This document shows positions 42,868 to 51,877 of a stretch of 64,000 nucleotides of DNA, one piece after another. The notes under the pieces are model-generated. The model was not told the DNA's origin. It made no database searches and saw nothing but the letters and a program-made list of their open reading frames with translations. This DNA is from Pseudaeromonas aegiceratis (GTDB lineage Bacteria; Pseudomonadota; Gammaproteobacteria; Enterobacterales; Aeromonadaceae): assembly GCF_046254905.1 (NCBI RefSeq), contig NZ_CP158016.1, positions 1,178,001 to 1,242,000 on the forward strand, in the 5' to 3' direction. Within the stretch, counting starts at the first letter, position 1, and each line of letters starts with the position of its first letter. A program made the position numbers and the translations under genes.

Positions 42868-44241
42868 GTGACAACCCTGACTCAATGGCTGACCACTCTG
42901 GATGATCTGGTGTGGGGCCCCCCCTTGCTGGTGCTGCTGGTCGGTACCGGTATCTATCTAACTCTCCGCCTGGGGCTGCTGCAGATCTTCAAGTTGCCGG
43001 CGGCGCTGCGACTGGTCTTCTTTCCCGGACGGGAGCAGGACAAGCCCGGCGATGTGTCGAGCTTCGCCGCCCTGTGCACCGCCCTGTCCGCCACCATAGG
43101 CACAGGCAACATCGTCGGCGTGGCCACCGCCATCAAGCTGGGGGGGCCGGGCGCCCTGTTCTGGATGTGGATGGCGGCCTTCTTCGGCATGGCCACCAAG
43201 TATGCCGAGGGGCTGTTGGCGGTGAAATTCCGCCAGGTGGACGCCAATGGCCAGATGTCCGGTGGCCCCATGTACTACCTGGAGAAGGGGCTGGGCAGCA
43301 AGTGGCTGGCCCGGGCCTTCGCCCTGTTCGGCATCGGTGTGGCGCTGTTCGGTATCGGGACCTTCCCCCAGGTCAATGCTATTGCCGACGCCGCCAGCCT
43401 GACGCTGGATGCCCCGCGCTGGGCCAGTGCCCTGGTGTTGACCGTGCTGGTGGCCCTGGTGACCCTGGGGGGGCTCAAGTCCATCGCCAAGGTGTCCACC
43501 GCCGTGGTGCCCTTCATGGCGCTGTTTTACATCCTCATCTGCCTGGGGGTCTTGGCTCTCAATCATGAGGGATTGCCGGCGGCCATCGCCCTGGTGCTGC
43601 AGGGGGCCTTCACGCCGACCGCCGCCACCGGTGGCTTTGCCGGTGCCGGTATCATGCTGGCCATTCAGGCCGGCGTGGCCCGGGGTGTCTTCTCCAATGA
43701 ATCAGGCCTTGGTTCGGCGCCCATCGCGGCGGCGGCGGCCAAGACCGAGTCCTGTGTCGAGCAGGGACTGGTCTCCATGACCGGCACCTTCTTCGATACC
43801 ATCGTCATCTGCACCATGACCGGCTTGGCGCTGGTGGTGACGGGCGCCTGGCAGGGTGAGGCGGCCGGTGCCGCCATGACCCACGCGGCCTTTACCACTG
43901 GGCTCGGCGGCCCCCTGGGGCAGCATCTGGTGAATGTCGGCCTGCTGTTCTTTGCCTTCACCACCATTCTGGGCTGGAACTACTACGGCGAGCGGTGCAC
44001 CGAGTACCTGTTCGGCGTGCGGGGCATATTGCCGTTTCGCTGGGTCTATATCCTGCTGGTGGCCCTGGGGGCCTTCCTGCACCTGGATCTCATCTGGTTA
44101 CTGGCGGATATCGTCAACGGTTTGATGGCGATACCCAATCTGATTGGCTTGATCGGGCTGCGGCATATCATCATCGCCGAGACCAGGCAGTATTGGGCAA
44201 GCCGGAAGTCAGTCCAGGAGCAGACGGCCGCCTGTTGCTGA
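42868..44241 (+). CDS. AGCS-family sodium:alanine/glycine symporter
   Basis: 457 residues from a GTG preceded by GGGAGG. About eleven transmembrane segments, with family motifs SATIGTGNIVGVATAIKLGGPGA-type region, NESGLGSAPIAAAAAKT and GWNYYGERC. It is controlled by the tandem glycine riboswitch in its leader, which marks glycine as a physiological substrate. It may take up or, at high glycine, help dispose of the amino acid. Confidence 0.93.
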   Translation: MTTLTQWLTTLDDLVWGPPLLVLLVGTGIYLTLRLGLLQIFKLPAALRLVFFPGREQDKPGDVSSFAALCTALSATIGTGNIVGVATAIKLGGPGALFWMWMAAFFGMATKYAEGLLAVKFRQVDANGQMSGGPMYYLEKGLGSKWLARAFALFGIGVALFGIGTFPQVNAIADAASLTLDAPRWASALVLTVLVALVTLGGLKSIAKVSTAVVPFMALFYILICLGVLALNHEGLPAAIALVLQGAFTPTAATGGFAGAGIMLAIQAGVARGVFSNESGLGSAPIAAAAAKTESCVEQGLVSMTGTFFDTIVICTMTGLALVVTGAWQGEAAGAAMTHAAFTTGLGGPLGQHLVNVGLLFFAFTTILGWNYYGERCTEYLFGVRGILPFRWVYILLVALGAFLHLDLIWLLADIVNGLMAIPNLIGLIGLRHIIIAETRQYWASRKSVQEQTAACC

Positions 44242-44255
44242 TTTCATCTTGGATG

Positions 44256-44287
44256 AAAAGGCCCGATGGTTAGTCGGGCTTTTTTTT
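44256..44287. terminator. Terminator between AGCS gene and yciN
   Basis: GCCCGA/TCGGGC stem flanked by AAAA and a run of eight T; usable in both directions. Confidence 0.9.
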
Positions 44288-44293
44288 GCTTCT

Positions 44294-44539
44294 TTACTGC
44301 AGGTTATACTGCTTGGAGAGTTGGGTCGCCAGCTGTTTGAAGATATTGAAAACGGCCGTGGTGCGGGCGGTGGGCAGACCGTTCTCGTCTAAAAAGAATT
44401 CGCCCTTAAACACCAGGACGCCGGCCTTCTCTTCCACCTCATCGGCATGCATGCCGGGCAGATAGTCCTTGTGGGCCTGGATCTGCTGATTGGCCAGGGC
44501 CAGTAGACTGGCCTTGTCGATAGCTTGCTTGTCGTTCAT
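44294..44539 (-). CDS. yciN: YciN family (DUF2498) protein
   Basis: 81 residues. GVLVFKGEFFLDENGLPTARTT and VFNIFKQLATQLSKQYNL match E. coli YciN. Small cytoplasmic protein of unknown function. A GAGGAGACAAAAG site precedes the ATG. Downstream of ompA on the same strand but separated from it by a terminator. Confidence 0.9.
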   Translation of the reverse strand: MNDKQAIDKASLLALANQQIQAHKDYLPGMHADEVEEKAGVLVFKGEFFLDENGLPTARTTAVFNIFKQLATQLSKQYNLQ

Positions 44540-44601
44540 CTTTTGTCTCCTCTCTCTATGACACTTGCCGCGAGGGCTTGCTGCTTCGCGTTGAGGGCAA
44601 T

Positions 44602-44626
44602 AAAAAAACCGCCCGAAGGCGGTTTT
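44602..44626. terminator. Terminator downstream of ompA
   Basis: AAAACCGCC, loop CGAA, GGCGGTTTT with extended A-run upstream, giving a T-run on the minus strand for ompA. Confidence 0.9.
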
Positions 44627-44651
44627 GTCAAATAATTTGTCAGCGCGAGGC

Positions 44652-45671
44652 TTAGGGCTGAACGGTGACTTGCTTGGTACCGGTCACTTCAACATTGACG
44701 CGACGGTCCGGAGCCAGACATACGATCAGGTCCTTGCGCTTCTTGATGCCGTCGCAGTTGCTGCCGGTGACGGAGTCAGCTTCACCACGACCCACGGCGG
44801 AAACCTTGTCAGCCGGGATACCCTTCTGCACGAAGTAGTCGGCAACGGTCTGTGCACGCTTTTCGGACAGGGTCTGGTTGTACTGTTCAGAACCAATGCG
44901 GTCGGTGTAACCGTACACCACTATGGTGCCATCGGTGGGCTGTTCAGCCTTGATGTTGGTGTACAGCTGATCCAGCGCAGTCATGCCTTCGCTTTTCAAG
45001 GAGGCCTTGTTGAAGTCAAACATGACGTCGGAAGACAGGGTGAAGGTCTTGGTTTCGACAACCGGCTCAGCAACGGGTTCCGGAGCGGGTTCCGGCGCCG
45101 GTGCCACGTAAGTGGTACGGGTCGGGTAGTAAACGGCTTCCAGGCTCACGTTGTGCACGTCAGACTTGCCGGTGGACTTGTCACCGAGGTCGTCGTAGAG
45201 GCGGTAGCGCAGTTGCATATCCAGTTCGTCGGAGGCGCGGTAAGCAGCACCGACACCGTATACGCCGTTGGTGCCGTTATCGCTGGTGCCGTAGTTGTCG
45301 TTCTTCACGTCGGAGAACATGACACCCAGTTCACCGACGATGGACAGCTTGTCGGTCAGCGGATAGCGGGGCAGAACGGACAGGTTTACGCCGTTGGCGT
45401 GGTAGGTATCACCACCCACCTTGGCGTCGCCCAGCCAGTTGTAACCGGCTTCCAGGCCCCAGTATTTGTTGAAGGTGTAACCACCAAACAGACGGTAGGA
45501 GGTCGCGTTCTTGTCAGTTGACAGGCCCATGCCATCGATATCGGCATAGTGACTCCAACCAATACCACCACCCATGAAGACGCCTTCTGCGTCGTCAGCC
45601 TGTACGTTTGAAGCAAAGGTCAAGGCGGCGATAAAGCTGGCCACCAGAGTAGATGCCACTGTCTTTTGCAT
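44652..45671 (-). CDS. ompA: OmpA-family outer membrane protein
   Basis: 339 residues. A signal peptide ends near VQA-DD (about 25). An eight-stranded barrel domain (about 26-185) is followed by a Pro/Glu-rich hinge (PAPEPAPEPVAEPV) and a C-terminal peptidoglycan-binding OmpA domain (VMFDFNKASLK, GYTDRIGSEQYNQTLSEKRAQTV). Two cysteines near the end (SNCDGIKKRKDLIVCLAPDRR) match the disulfide of enteric OmpA. A GAGGAG site precedes the ATG and a long AT-rich leader lies upstream. Confidence 0.93.
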   Translation of the reverse strand: MQKTVASTLVASFIAALTFASNVQADDAEGVFMGGGIGWSHYADIDGMGLSTDKNATSYRLFGGYTFNKYWGLEAGYNWLGDAKVGGDTYHANGVNLSVLPRYPLTDKLSIVGELGVMFSDVKNDNYGTSDNGTNGVYGVGAAYRASDELDMQLRYRLYDDLGDKSTGKSDVHNVSLEAVYYPTRTTYVAPAPEPAPEPVAEPVVETKTFTLSSDVMFDFNKASLKSEGMTALDQLYTNIKAEQPTDGTIVVYGYTDRIGSEQYNQTLSEKRAQTVADYFVQKGIPADKVSAVGRGEADSVTGSNCDGIKKRKDLIVCLAPDRRVNVEVTGTKQVTVQP

Positions 45672-46331
45672 TGTTATCTCCTCGACTTAGGAATACCGGC
45701 TTGGCCGGATTTGTGACGCGACCCGCATTATCTGCCACAGCAGGACCACAAATAAAGAGGGTGACGAAAATAAAGTACTCATCTGAATAAATCAGATCGG
45801 TTGCCGTATGAGCCTATATCAGAGTCAGTCTAGACCATATGTATGACAGAGATCGACATTTTTTTATTTGGAAAATGCTGAGGTTAAGTTTCTGTTCAGA
45901 CTGTGACGCATTTCTCAACTATATGACTGAAATGGAATCCTTATGAATCCCAGTTGTTTAGCAAAACTTTGCATAAACATGGCAGAAGTCAGCTGGTCTG
46001 ATCTGACATTTTTTCCCTTGGTGGAATGAAACTCGACGACCTATCTTGAGTCTGAAGGAATATGAGGAGCACACGAGTCTGATTTTGGACGAGGATGTCC
46101 GGTGAGGTTCCAGATGGCGAGGTCAAGCCAAATGAGCCACAATATCAGAGGATGATTAATTGGTTTACCTGACAACTTTGACGGTTTAAGATGCGCAGCG
46201 CCAGGGTTCTGGTTGAATCAAAAACACCATAAAAAACAGAAAATAAAGAAAAAACGGAGCTGGATAAAACTGATACATGGCAATCACTACTAACCCTACG
46301 CGGTAGTACCGCAGGATGTGTGAGGAATCGT
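45672..46331. other. 660-bp AT-rich intergenic region
   Basis: Clearly lower in GC than the rest of the window. It holds the ompA promoter and leader on the left and the HTH gene control region on the right. I find no open reading frame with a ribosome-binding site, no tRNA and no clear terminator. The A/T-rich block at 46215-46255 could be an UP element or a nucleoid-protein site. Confidence 0.6.
46300..46312. promoter_or_regulatory. Perfect palindrome upstream of the HTH gene
   Basis: GCGGTAGTACCGC (6-1-6) ends 19 bp before the HTH start codon. A likely operator, perhaps for autoregulation by the HTH protein. Confidence 0.5.
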
Positions 46332-46595
46332 ATGAATCCCAGTAATCTCTCCGTTGGACAAAAAATTCGTCAAATTCGTGAAACTATCGGTTTGAGCCGG
46401 CCCAAGTTTGCCGAGCTGTTGGGGGTTCCCCCCACCACGCTGAAGAATTACGAATTAGGCTATCGCGAAGTAGGGGGTGCCTTTTTGGTGGCCCTGGCTC
46501 ATCAGGAGCAACTTCATCCCTTCACCCTGTGGTTGTTGGCGGACAAGCTGGCCCCCGAAATCGGCCAGATCAGTCCGGAACAATACAGCAAGTAA
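46332..46595 (+). CDS. Small HTH (Xre/Cro-like) DNA-binding protein
   Basis: 87 residues from the ATG after GAGG; a GTG four codons earlier is possible. A helix-turn-helix spans about 9-55: VGQKIRQIRETIGLSRPKFAELLGVP and LKNYELGYREV. The C-terminal part (about 55-87) is short and helical with no sensor domain. Such stand-alone Xre proteins are usually repressors or activators of a few genes. The palindrome just upstream may be its site. Its target is unknown. Confidence 0.82.
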   Translation: MNPSNLSVGQKIRQIRETIGLSRPKFAELLGVPPTTLKNYELGYREVGGAFLVALAHQEQLHPFTLWLLADKLAPEIGQISPEQYSK

Positions 46596-46604
46596 GCCAA
46601 GACG

Positions 46605-46634
46605 GCGCCACCCTCTGTGGCGCTTCTTTTTTTC
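46605..46634 (+). terminator. Intrinsic terminator after the HTH gene
   Basis: GCGCCAC, loop CCTCT, GTGGCGC, then a T-rich run. Confidence 0.88.
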
Positions 46635-46761
46635 TGCCTCTTTGCACTCCTCTCGTTGCTCTCGGTCTTACACGGCGTTGCCAGTGCCAAGGGGTGTCGC
46701 CCTCTATAGCCTTCCCCTGTGATAGCATGCTGACCCAGTGTTTGACGCTGTCGGGTGTTTC

Positions 46762-48009
46762 ATGCGGATCCTTCATACCTCGGACTGGCATCTGGGCCAG
46801 TCGTTTTACGGCAAGAGCCGGGCGCCTGAGCACCAGGCATTTCTAAGCTGGTTGCTGGATCAGGTGCAGCAGCAGGGCGTGGATGTGTTGCTGGTGGTGG
46901 GGGATATCTTCGATACCGGTACTCCCCCCAGTTATGCCCGTACCCTCTACAACCGGTTTGTGGTCGATCTGCAGGCTACCGGCTGTCAACTGGTGGTCTT
47001 GGGCGGCAACCATGATTCGGTGGCGACCCTCAATGAGTCTCGTGAACTCTTGGCCTGCCTCAACACCCAGGTGGTGGCCGGGCCGGCCCCGGCCGAAGAG
47101 CGCCTGCTGCGGCTCACCGATCGTCAGGGCCAACCCGGTGCATTTTTGTGTGCCGTGCCGTTTTTACGCGCCCGGGATCTGCTGAGCTCCGAGGCCGGCG
47201 AGTCGGCCGAAGATAAGCGGCAGGCCCTGCAGCAGGCCTTGACCAGTACCTACCTGAGCCTCTACGAGCAGGCACAACGTCAGCAGGCCGACTATCTGGC
47301 GATCACCGGGCGGCGCTTGCCGATCCTGGCCACCGGGCACCTGACCCTGGTGGGGGCCAGCCGCAGCGAGTCGGTGCGGGATCTTTACATAGGCACCCTG
47401 GATGCCCTGCCGCTGGCGGCATTACCCCAGTTTGACTATTTGGCCCTGGGGCACATCCACCGGCCGCAGCAGGTGGGCGGCTGTGCCACGGTACGCTACT
47501 GTGGCGCCCCGCTGGCCCTGAGCTTCGACGAGCTGGGGCAGAGCAAGCAGGTGCTGCTGCTGGAGTGGCACGAGGATGCGACCCCGGACATTACCCCCCT
47601 GTCGGTGCCCAACTGGCAACCCATGGCACGCCTTAGGGGCAGTGTCGACTCCCTCTGCCACCAGTTGGCGGCGCTGGCGGTGCCGGCGGGTCAGCGGCTG
47701 TGGCTGGATCTGGAGGTCACCCATCAGGGCTATCTGGGGGATCTGCAGGCGAGGATCGAGCAGGTGTCTACCGACTTGCCCGTGGAGGTGCTGTTGTTAC
47801 GCCGGGTGCGGGAGGCCTCGCCCGTCTGGCAAACCGAACTGACCGAGACCTTGAGTGAGCTGACGCCTGAGGAGGTGTTTGTCCGCCGGCTGGCCCAGGA
47901 GGAGAGTCTGGCCGGGGAGGCGCTGGCCCAACGGCGTCAGCGGCTCACCGACCACTTCAACCAGGTCGTGACGGAGCTTGCGGATCCGGCGCAGGAGGAA
48001 CAGCCATGA
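46762..48009 (+). CDS. sbcD: SbcD, nuclease subunit of SbcCD
   Basis: 415 residues. Mre11-type metallophosphoesterase motifs in order: SDWHLGQ, VGDIFDTGTPP, GGNHDS, TGHLTLVG and LGHIH. The start at MRILHTSDWHLG is the family N-terminus. With SbcC it cleaves hairpins and protein-blocked DNA ends. Its stop overlaps sbcC by 4 bp (ATGA). Confidence 0.96.
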   Translation: MRILHTSDWHLGQSFYGKSRAPEHQAFLSWLLDQVQQQGVDVLLVVGDIFDTGTPPSYARTLYNRFVVDLQATGCQLVVLGGNHDSVATLNESRELLACLNTQVVAGPAPAEERLLRLTDRQGQPGAFLCAVPFLRARDLLSSEAGESAEDKRQALQQALTSTYLSLYEQAQRQQADYLAITGRRLPILATGHLTLVGASRSESVRDLYIGTLDALPLAALPQFDYLALGHIHRPQQVGGCATVRYCGAPLALSFDELGQSKQVLLLEWHEDATPDITPLSVPNWQPMARLRGSVDSLCHQLAALAVPAGQRLWLDLEVTHQGYLGDLQARIEQVSTDLPVEVLLLRRVREASPVWQTELTETLSELTPEEVFVRRLAQEESLAGEALAQRRQRLTDHFNQVVTELADPAQEEQP

Positions 48010-51000
48010 AGATACTGAGTCTTCGCCTGAAGAACCTCAACGCCCTGCGCGGGGAGTGGAAAATCGACTTTCGCCAGACGCCCTTCGCCGGGGGGGGGCT
48101 GTTTGCCATCACGGGTCCCACGGGCGCAGGCAAGAGTACCCTGCTGGATGCCATCTGCCTGGCCCTCTATCACCAGACGCCGCGGCTGCAGGTCAGCCCC
48201 ACCCAGAACGAGTTGATGACCCGCCACTGCGCCGATTGTCTGGCGGAGGTGGAGTTCGAGGTCAAGGGAGTCGGTTACCGGGCCTTCTGGAGCCAGCGGC
48301 GTGCCCGTCTGCAACCGGAGGGTAATCTGCAACCTCCCCAGGTGGAACTGGCGCGGCTGGCGGATGGGCAGATCCTGGCGGACAAGGTGCGGGACAAATT
48401 GGACATTGTGGCCAGTCTCACCGGGCTCGACTTTTCCCGCTTCACCAAGTCCATGCTGCTCTCCCAGGGCGAGTTTGCCGCCTTCTTGCACGCCCCGGCC
48501 AATGAGCGCGCCGAGCTGTTGGAAGAGCTGACCGGCACCGAGATCTATGGTCGTATCTCCTGCGCCGTGTTTGAAAAGAGCAAGCTGATGAAAGAGGCCT
48601 GTGACCAGCTGCAGGCCCGGCTGGCGGGGGTCGATCTGTTGCCGGAGGAGACGTGCCTTGCCCTCCAGACCGAGGTGGCGGCCCATGAGCAGCAGTTGCT
48701 GCAGTTGCGGCAGTCGCTGGGGACGGTCAGACGGGCCAGCCAATGGTGGCAGGACTGGCAGCGGGGCGAACAACAGCGGCAGCTGGCACAGCAGGCGCTG
48801 GCCACCCTGGCGCAGCAGGAGGCGGAAGCCGCCCAGGATCTGGCTCAATTGGCTCTGGATGAACCGGCACAGAAGCTGGCGCCAAGCCATGGCCGCTGGC
48901 AGGAGCAGCAGGGCCTGGCGCGGCAACAGGCGGCACAGGTCGACATGCTGGCGCAGCGCCAGCAGGCCCTGACCCAGGGCGTGGCGGAACAGGCCCAGGG
49001 GGTGGCGCAGGCCCAGGCACAATTGCATCAGGCCCAGGCCGCCGCCCAGGTGCAGCAGACACTGATTGAACAGGAGCTGTTGCCACTGGATCTGGCCTGC
49101 CAGTCGTTGAGCGAACAGCGCCCCGGGCGGCTGAGCGCCTGGCAGGAGAGCCAAGCGGCCTGGCACGAACAAACCCACCAGGTGACGGTCTTGGCCCAGG
49201 CGCAAGCGGCGGGGCGGCAAACCATTCAGGGGCTGGAGGCGGCCCTGGCGCCCTTGCTTCCGCTGGCGCCCTGGGCCGATCGCCTGCCCCTGTGGCAATG
49301 GCAACTCGAGCAATTGCAGCAGATAGACGTCACCTTGCAGGCGCTGCAGACCCAACAGGTGGCATTGGTAGTGCAGCACCAGGCCAGCCTGAGCGCGCAA
49401 GAGCCAGCCCAGAAGGCCCTCAACCAGGCCCAGGCCGAGACGGCGGCGGCTCAGGCGGCGCTGGCCGACGTGCGGGAGCAGGGCGAGCGGTGGCCCGACG
49501 ATGGGGAGAGCCTGTTGCTGGCGCAACAGCAGGCCCAAGTGCGGCAGACCCGCCTGTTGCAGCTGCAGCCCTTGCAGGCCCGTCGGCAGCAGCTGCATGA
49601 GCAGGCGGTGCAGTGGGAAGCGCAACAGGCCGAGCGCCAGGCGCGCCTGGCGGCCCTGACCCAGGAGCGGGAAGCCTTGCGGGAGACGTATCGTCAGGCT
49701 CAGCAGCAGGGCCATGCGCTGGCGCTGCGCCAACAGCAGGCCCAGGCGGCGCAGCAACTGGCCGCCTTGCGTGAGTCGTTACAGCCTGGCTGTCCCTGCC
49801 CCGTGTGCGGCGCCCTCGAACACCCCCTGCCGCCGGTCACTGATACCCGGGCCGACGCCGACTTGGCGGCCGAGTTGGCCCAGGCCCAGCAGCAATTGGA
49901 GTCGCTCAAGGAGCGCGGCAGTGCCCTGGCCGCCGAACTCAACTGGTTGGCCGAGCAGCAGCGCCAACAGGCGGCCCAGACCCCGCCCTGGCAAGCCGAA
50001 CTGGACGCCCTGGCGCAGCAATGGCGCACACAGCGCCCGGCGGATCTGCCCCTGGACTTGGACGAGGGCGCAGGCCTTGACGCGGCATTGACGGAGGCCG
50101 CCACGGCGCTGCAACACAGCGAACAGGCGCTGCGCCAGTGGCAGCAGTGGCAGCAGGTCGCGTTGCTGGCGGAGCGACGCCTGGGGGAGGCACGTCAACA
50201 GGAGCAGCAAGCCCAGCAACTATGGGATCGGCAGGTGTCCCAGCAGGCGCAGCTGGCCCAGCAGCTCGAGGCCCTACAGCGCCAGGAACAGGCGCAGCAG
50301 CAGGCTCTGGCGGCCGGGCATGGGCAATTGGCGGCGGCGCTGGCGTCGGCGGGGTTGTCTTTGCCGGATGAGGCCCCCTTGACCTGGCTGGCCGATCTGC
50401 AGGCCAAGGTGACGCGCCTGCAGCAACTGCAGGGCCAGCTGCAGGCGGCTCGGGAGCAACAGGGGGCGCGGGAGGCCGAACTGGCGCAGCAACAGGCAAG
50501 GCTGCCGCTGTTGCAGGCGGCGCAGGAGCGCGCTGCCCAGCAGTTGGACGCCTTGACGGCCCAGCTGACCGAGCTGCAAGGCCGCCGCCAGGCCCTGGTG
50601 GGCGAGGCCAGCATAGCTCAGCTCAAGGCCGCGTCACAGGCGCAGGTTCGGCAGGCCGAGGCGGCCTGGCAAGCGGCGCAGACCTCGCTGCAACGCCAGC
50701 AAGGGGAGCGCGATCAGTGCCAGGGCCAGTGGCACGCCGCCTGTCAGGCCAGCGAGCAGGCCAGGGGCCTGCTGCAGGAGCGTGAGCAGCAGTGGCAGCA
50801 GGCCCTGGCGGACTCGGTGTTTGTCGACGAGGCGGCCTTTCTGGCGGCCTGTCTGCCGGAGGAGCGGCGGCAGCAACTCCAGCAGCTGCGGCGGCAGTTT
50901 GAAGCGCAGCGTCTGGCGGCCCAGGGGCGGCTGGCCCAGTGTCAGGCCGGGCTCGATACCCTGGCGGCCAGTCGACCGGCGGACGACGCCACACCGGCGG

Positions 51001-51680
51001 AGCTGGCCGAAAAACTGGCAGCGCTTGAGTCATCCCAGGCCGAGGTTCAGCAGCAGTTGGGTCAATGCCAGGAGCGCTTGGCGGCGGATACCAGGCGACG
51101 GCAGGGCCATGCTCAGCTGCTGGCCGAGTTGACCCAGGCCCGGGAGCGTTACGATGAATGGGCCCAGCTCAACGGCCTCATCGGCTCCAAGGAGGGGGAC
51201 AAGTTCCGCCGCTTCGCCCAGGGGCTGACCCTGGAGCACCTCATCACCCTGGCCAACGGCCAGTTGGCGCGGTTGCACGGCCGTTACCGGCTGGAGCGCA
51301 AGCCCGGCGAGAGCCTGGAGATGCGGGTGGTGGATACCTGGCAGGCCGATGCCCAGCGGGATACCAAGACCCTCTCCGGCGGTGAGAGCTTCCTGGTGAG
51401 CCTGGCCCTGGCCTTGGCCCTGTCGGAGCTGGTGAGCCACAAGACCAGCATCGACTCCCTGTTTCTCGACGAGGGGTTTGGCACCCTGGATACCGAGACT
51501 CTGGAGGTGGCGCTGGATGCTCTGGATAACCTCAATGCCTCGGGCAAGACCATCGGCATCATCAGCCACGTGGCGGCCCTCAAGGAGCGGATCCCGGTGC
51601 AGATCCAGGTGAAGAAGCTGCCGGGGCTGGGGATCAGCCAGCTGGCCGCCGCCTATCGGGTGCAGGACGCCTCGGCCTGA
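48006..51680 (+). CDS. sbcC: SbcC, ATPase subunit of SbcCD
   Basis: 1224 residues, Rad50-like. Walker A GPTGAGKST near residue 38, then long Gln/Ala-rich coiled coils, a zinc hook CPVCG near residue 600, and the C-terminal signature LSGGESFLVSLALALALSE with Walker B SLFLDEGFGTLD. The coiled coil is exceptionally rich in Gln/Ala/Leu, which causes the many spurious open frames here. ATP binding drives SbcD nuclease activity. Confidence 0.96.
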   Translation: MKILSLRLKNLNALRGEWKIDFRQTPFAGGGLFAITGPTGAGKSTLLDAICLALYHQTPRLQVSPTQNELMTRHCADCLAEVEFEVKGVGYRAFWSQRRARLQPEGNLQPPQVELARLADGQILADKVRDKLDIVASLTGLDFSRFTKSMLLSQGEFAAFLHAPANERAELLEELTGTEIYGRISCAVFEKSKLMKEACDQLQARLAGVDLLPEETCLALQTEVAAHEQQLLQLRQSLGTVRRASQWWQDWQRGEQQRQLAQQALATLAQQEAEAAQDLAQLALDEPAQKLAPSHGRWQEQQGLARQQAAQVDMLAQRQQALTQGVAEQAQGVAQAQAQLHQAQAAAQVQQTLIEQELLPLDLACQSLSEQRPGRLSAWQESQAAWHEQTHQVTVLAQAQAAGRQTIQGLEAALAPLLPLAPWADRLPLWQWQLEQLQQIDVTLQALQTQQVALVVQHQASLSAQEPAQKALNQAQAETAAAQAALADVREQGERWPDDGESLLLAQQQAQVRQTRLLQLQPLQARRQQLHEQAVQWEAQQAERQARLAALTQEREALRETYRQAQQQGHALALRQQQAQAAQQLAALRESLQPGCPCPVCGALEHPLPPVTDTRADADLAAELAQAQQQLESLKERGSALAAELNWLAEQQRQQAAQTPPWQAELDALAQQWRTQRPADLPLDLDEGAGLDAALTEAATALQHSEQALRQWQQWQQVALLAERRLGEARQQEQQAQQLWDRQVSQQAQLAQQLEALQRQEQAQQQALAAGHGQLAAALASAGLSLPDEAPLTWLADLQAKVTRLQQLQGQLQAAREQQGAREAELAQQQARLPLLQAAQERAAQQLDALTAQLTELQGRRQALVGEASIAQLKAASQAQVRQAEAAWQAAQTSLQRQQGERDQCQGQWHAACQASEQARGLLQEREQQWQQALADSVFVDEAAFLAACLPEERRQQLQQLRRQFEAQRLAAQGRLAQCQAGLDTLAASRPADDATPAELAEKLAALESSQAEVQQQLGQCQERLAADTRRRQGHAQLLAELTQARERYDEWAQLNGLIGSKEGDKFRRFAQGLTLEHLITLANGQLARLHGRYRLERKPGESLEMRVVDTWQADAQRDTKTLSGGESFLVSLALALALSELVSHKTSIDSLFLDEGFGTLDTETLEVALDALDNLNASGKTIGIISHVAALKERIPVQIQVKKLPGLGISQLAAAYRVQDASA

Positions 51681-51877
51681 GGTCGGCCTGCCGCCGGCGG
51701 GCTGGCGTAGGGGTTGATTGAAACCTGTCGTGGTGCGGCGGCTGTGATCCTGACGACAGAACCGCTGCAAAGCGTCAACGAAGGGAGCTGACAGGATCTG
51801 CCAGGGTTGTCGTCGGGGAAAAATTGCGGTTAATTAACTGAAAACTTGGCAGTTCGTCAGGTCGTCAGGAGTCGCCC

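Noticed and set aside
47937..49757. 606-codon minus-strand open frame opposite sbcD/sbcC
   Set aside because: Leu/Gln/Arg-rich antisense of the Gln/Ala-rich SbcC coiled coil; SbcC is unambiguous.
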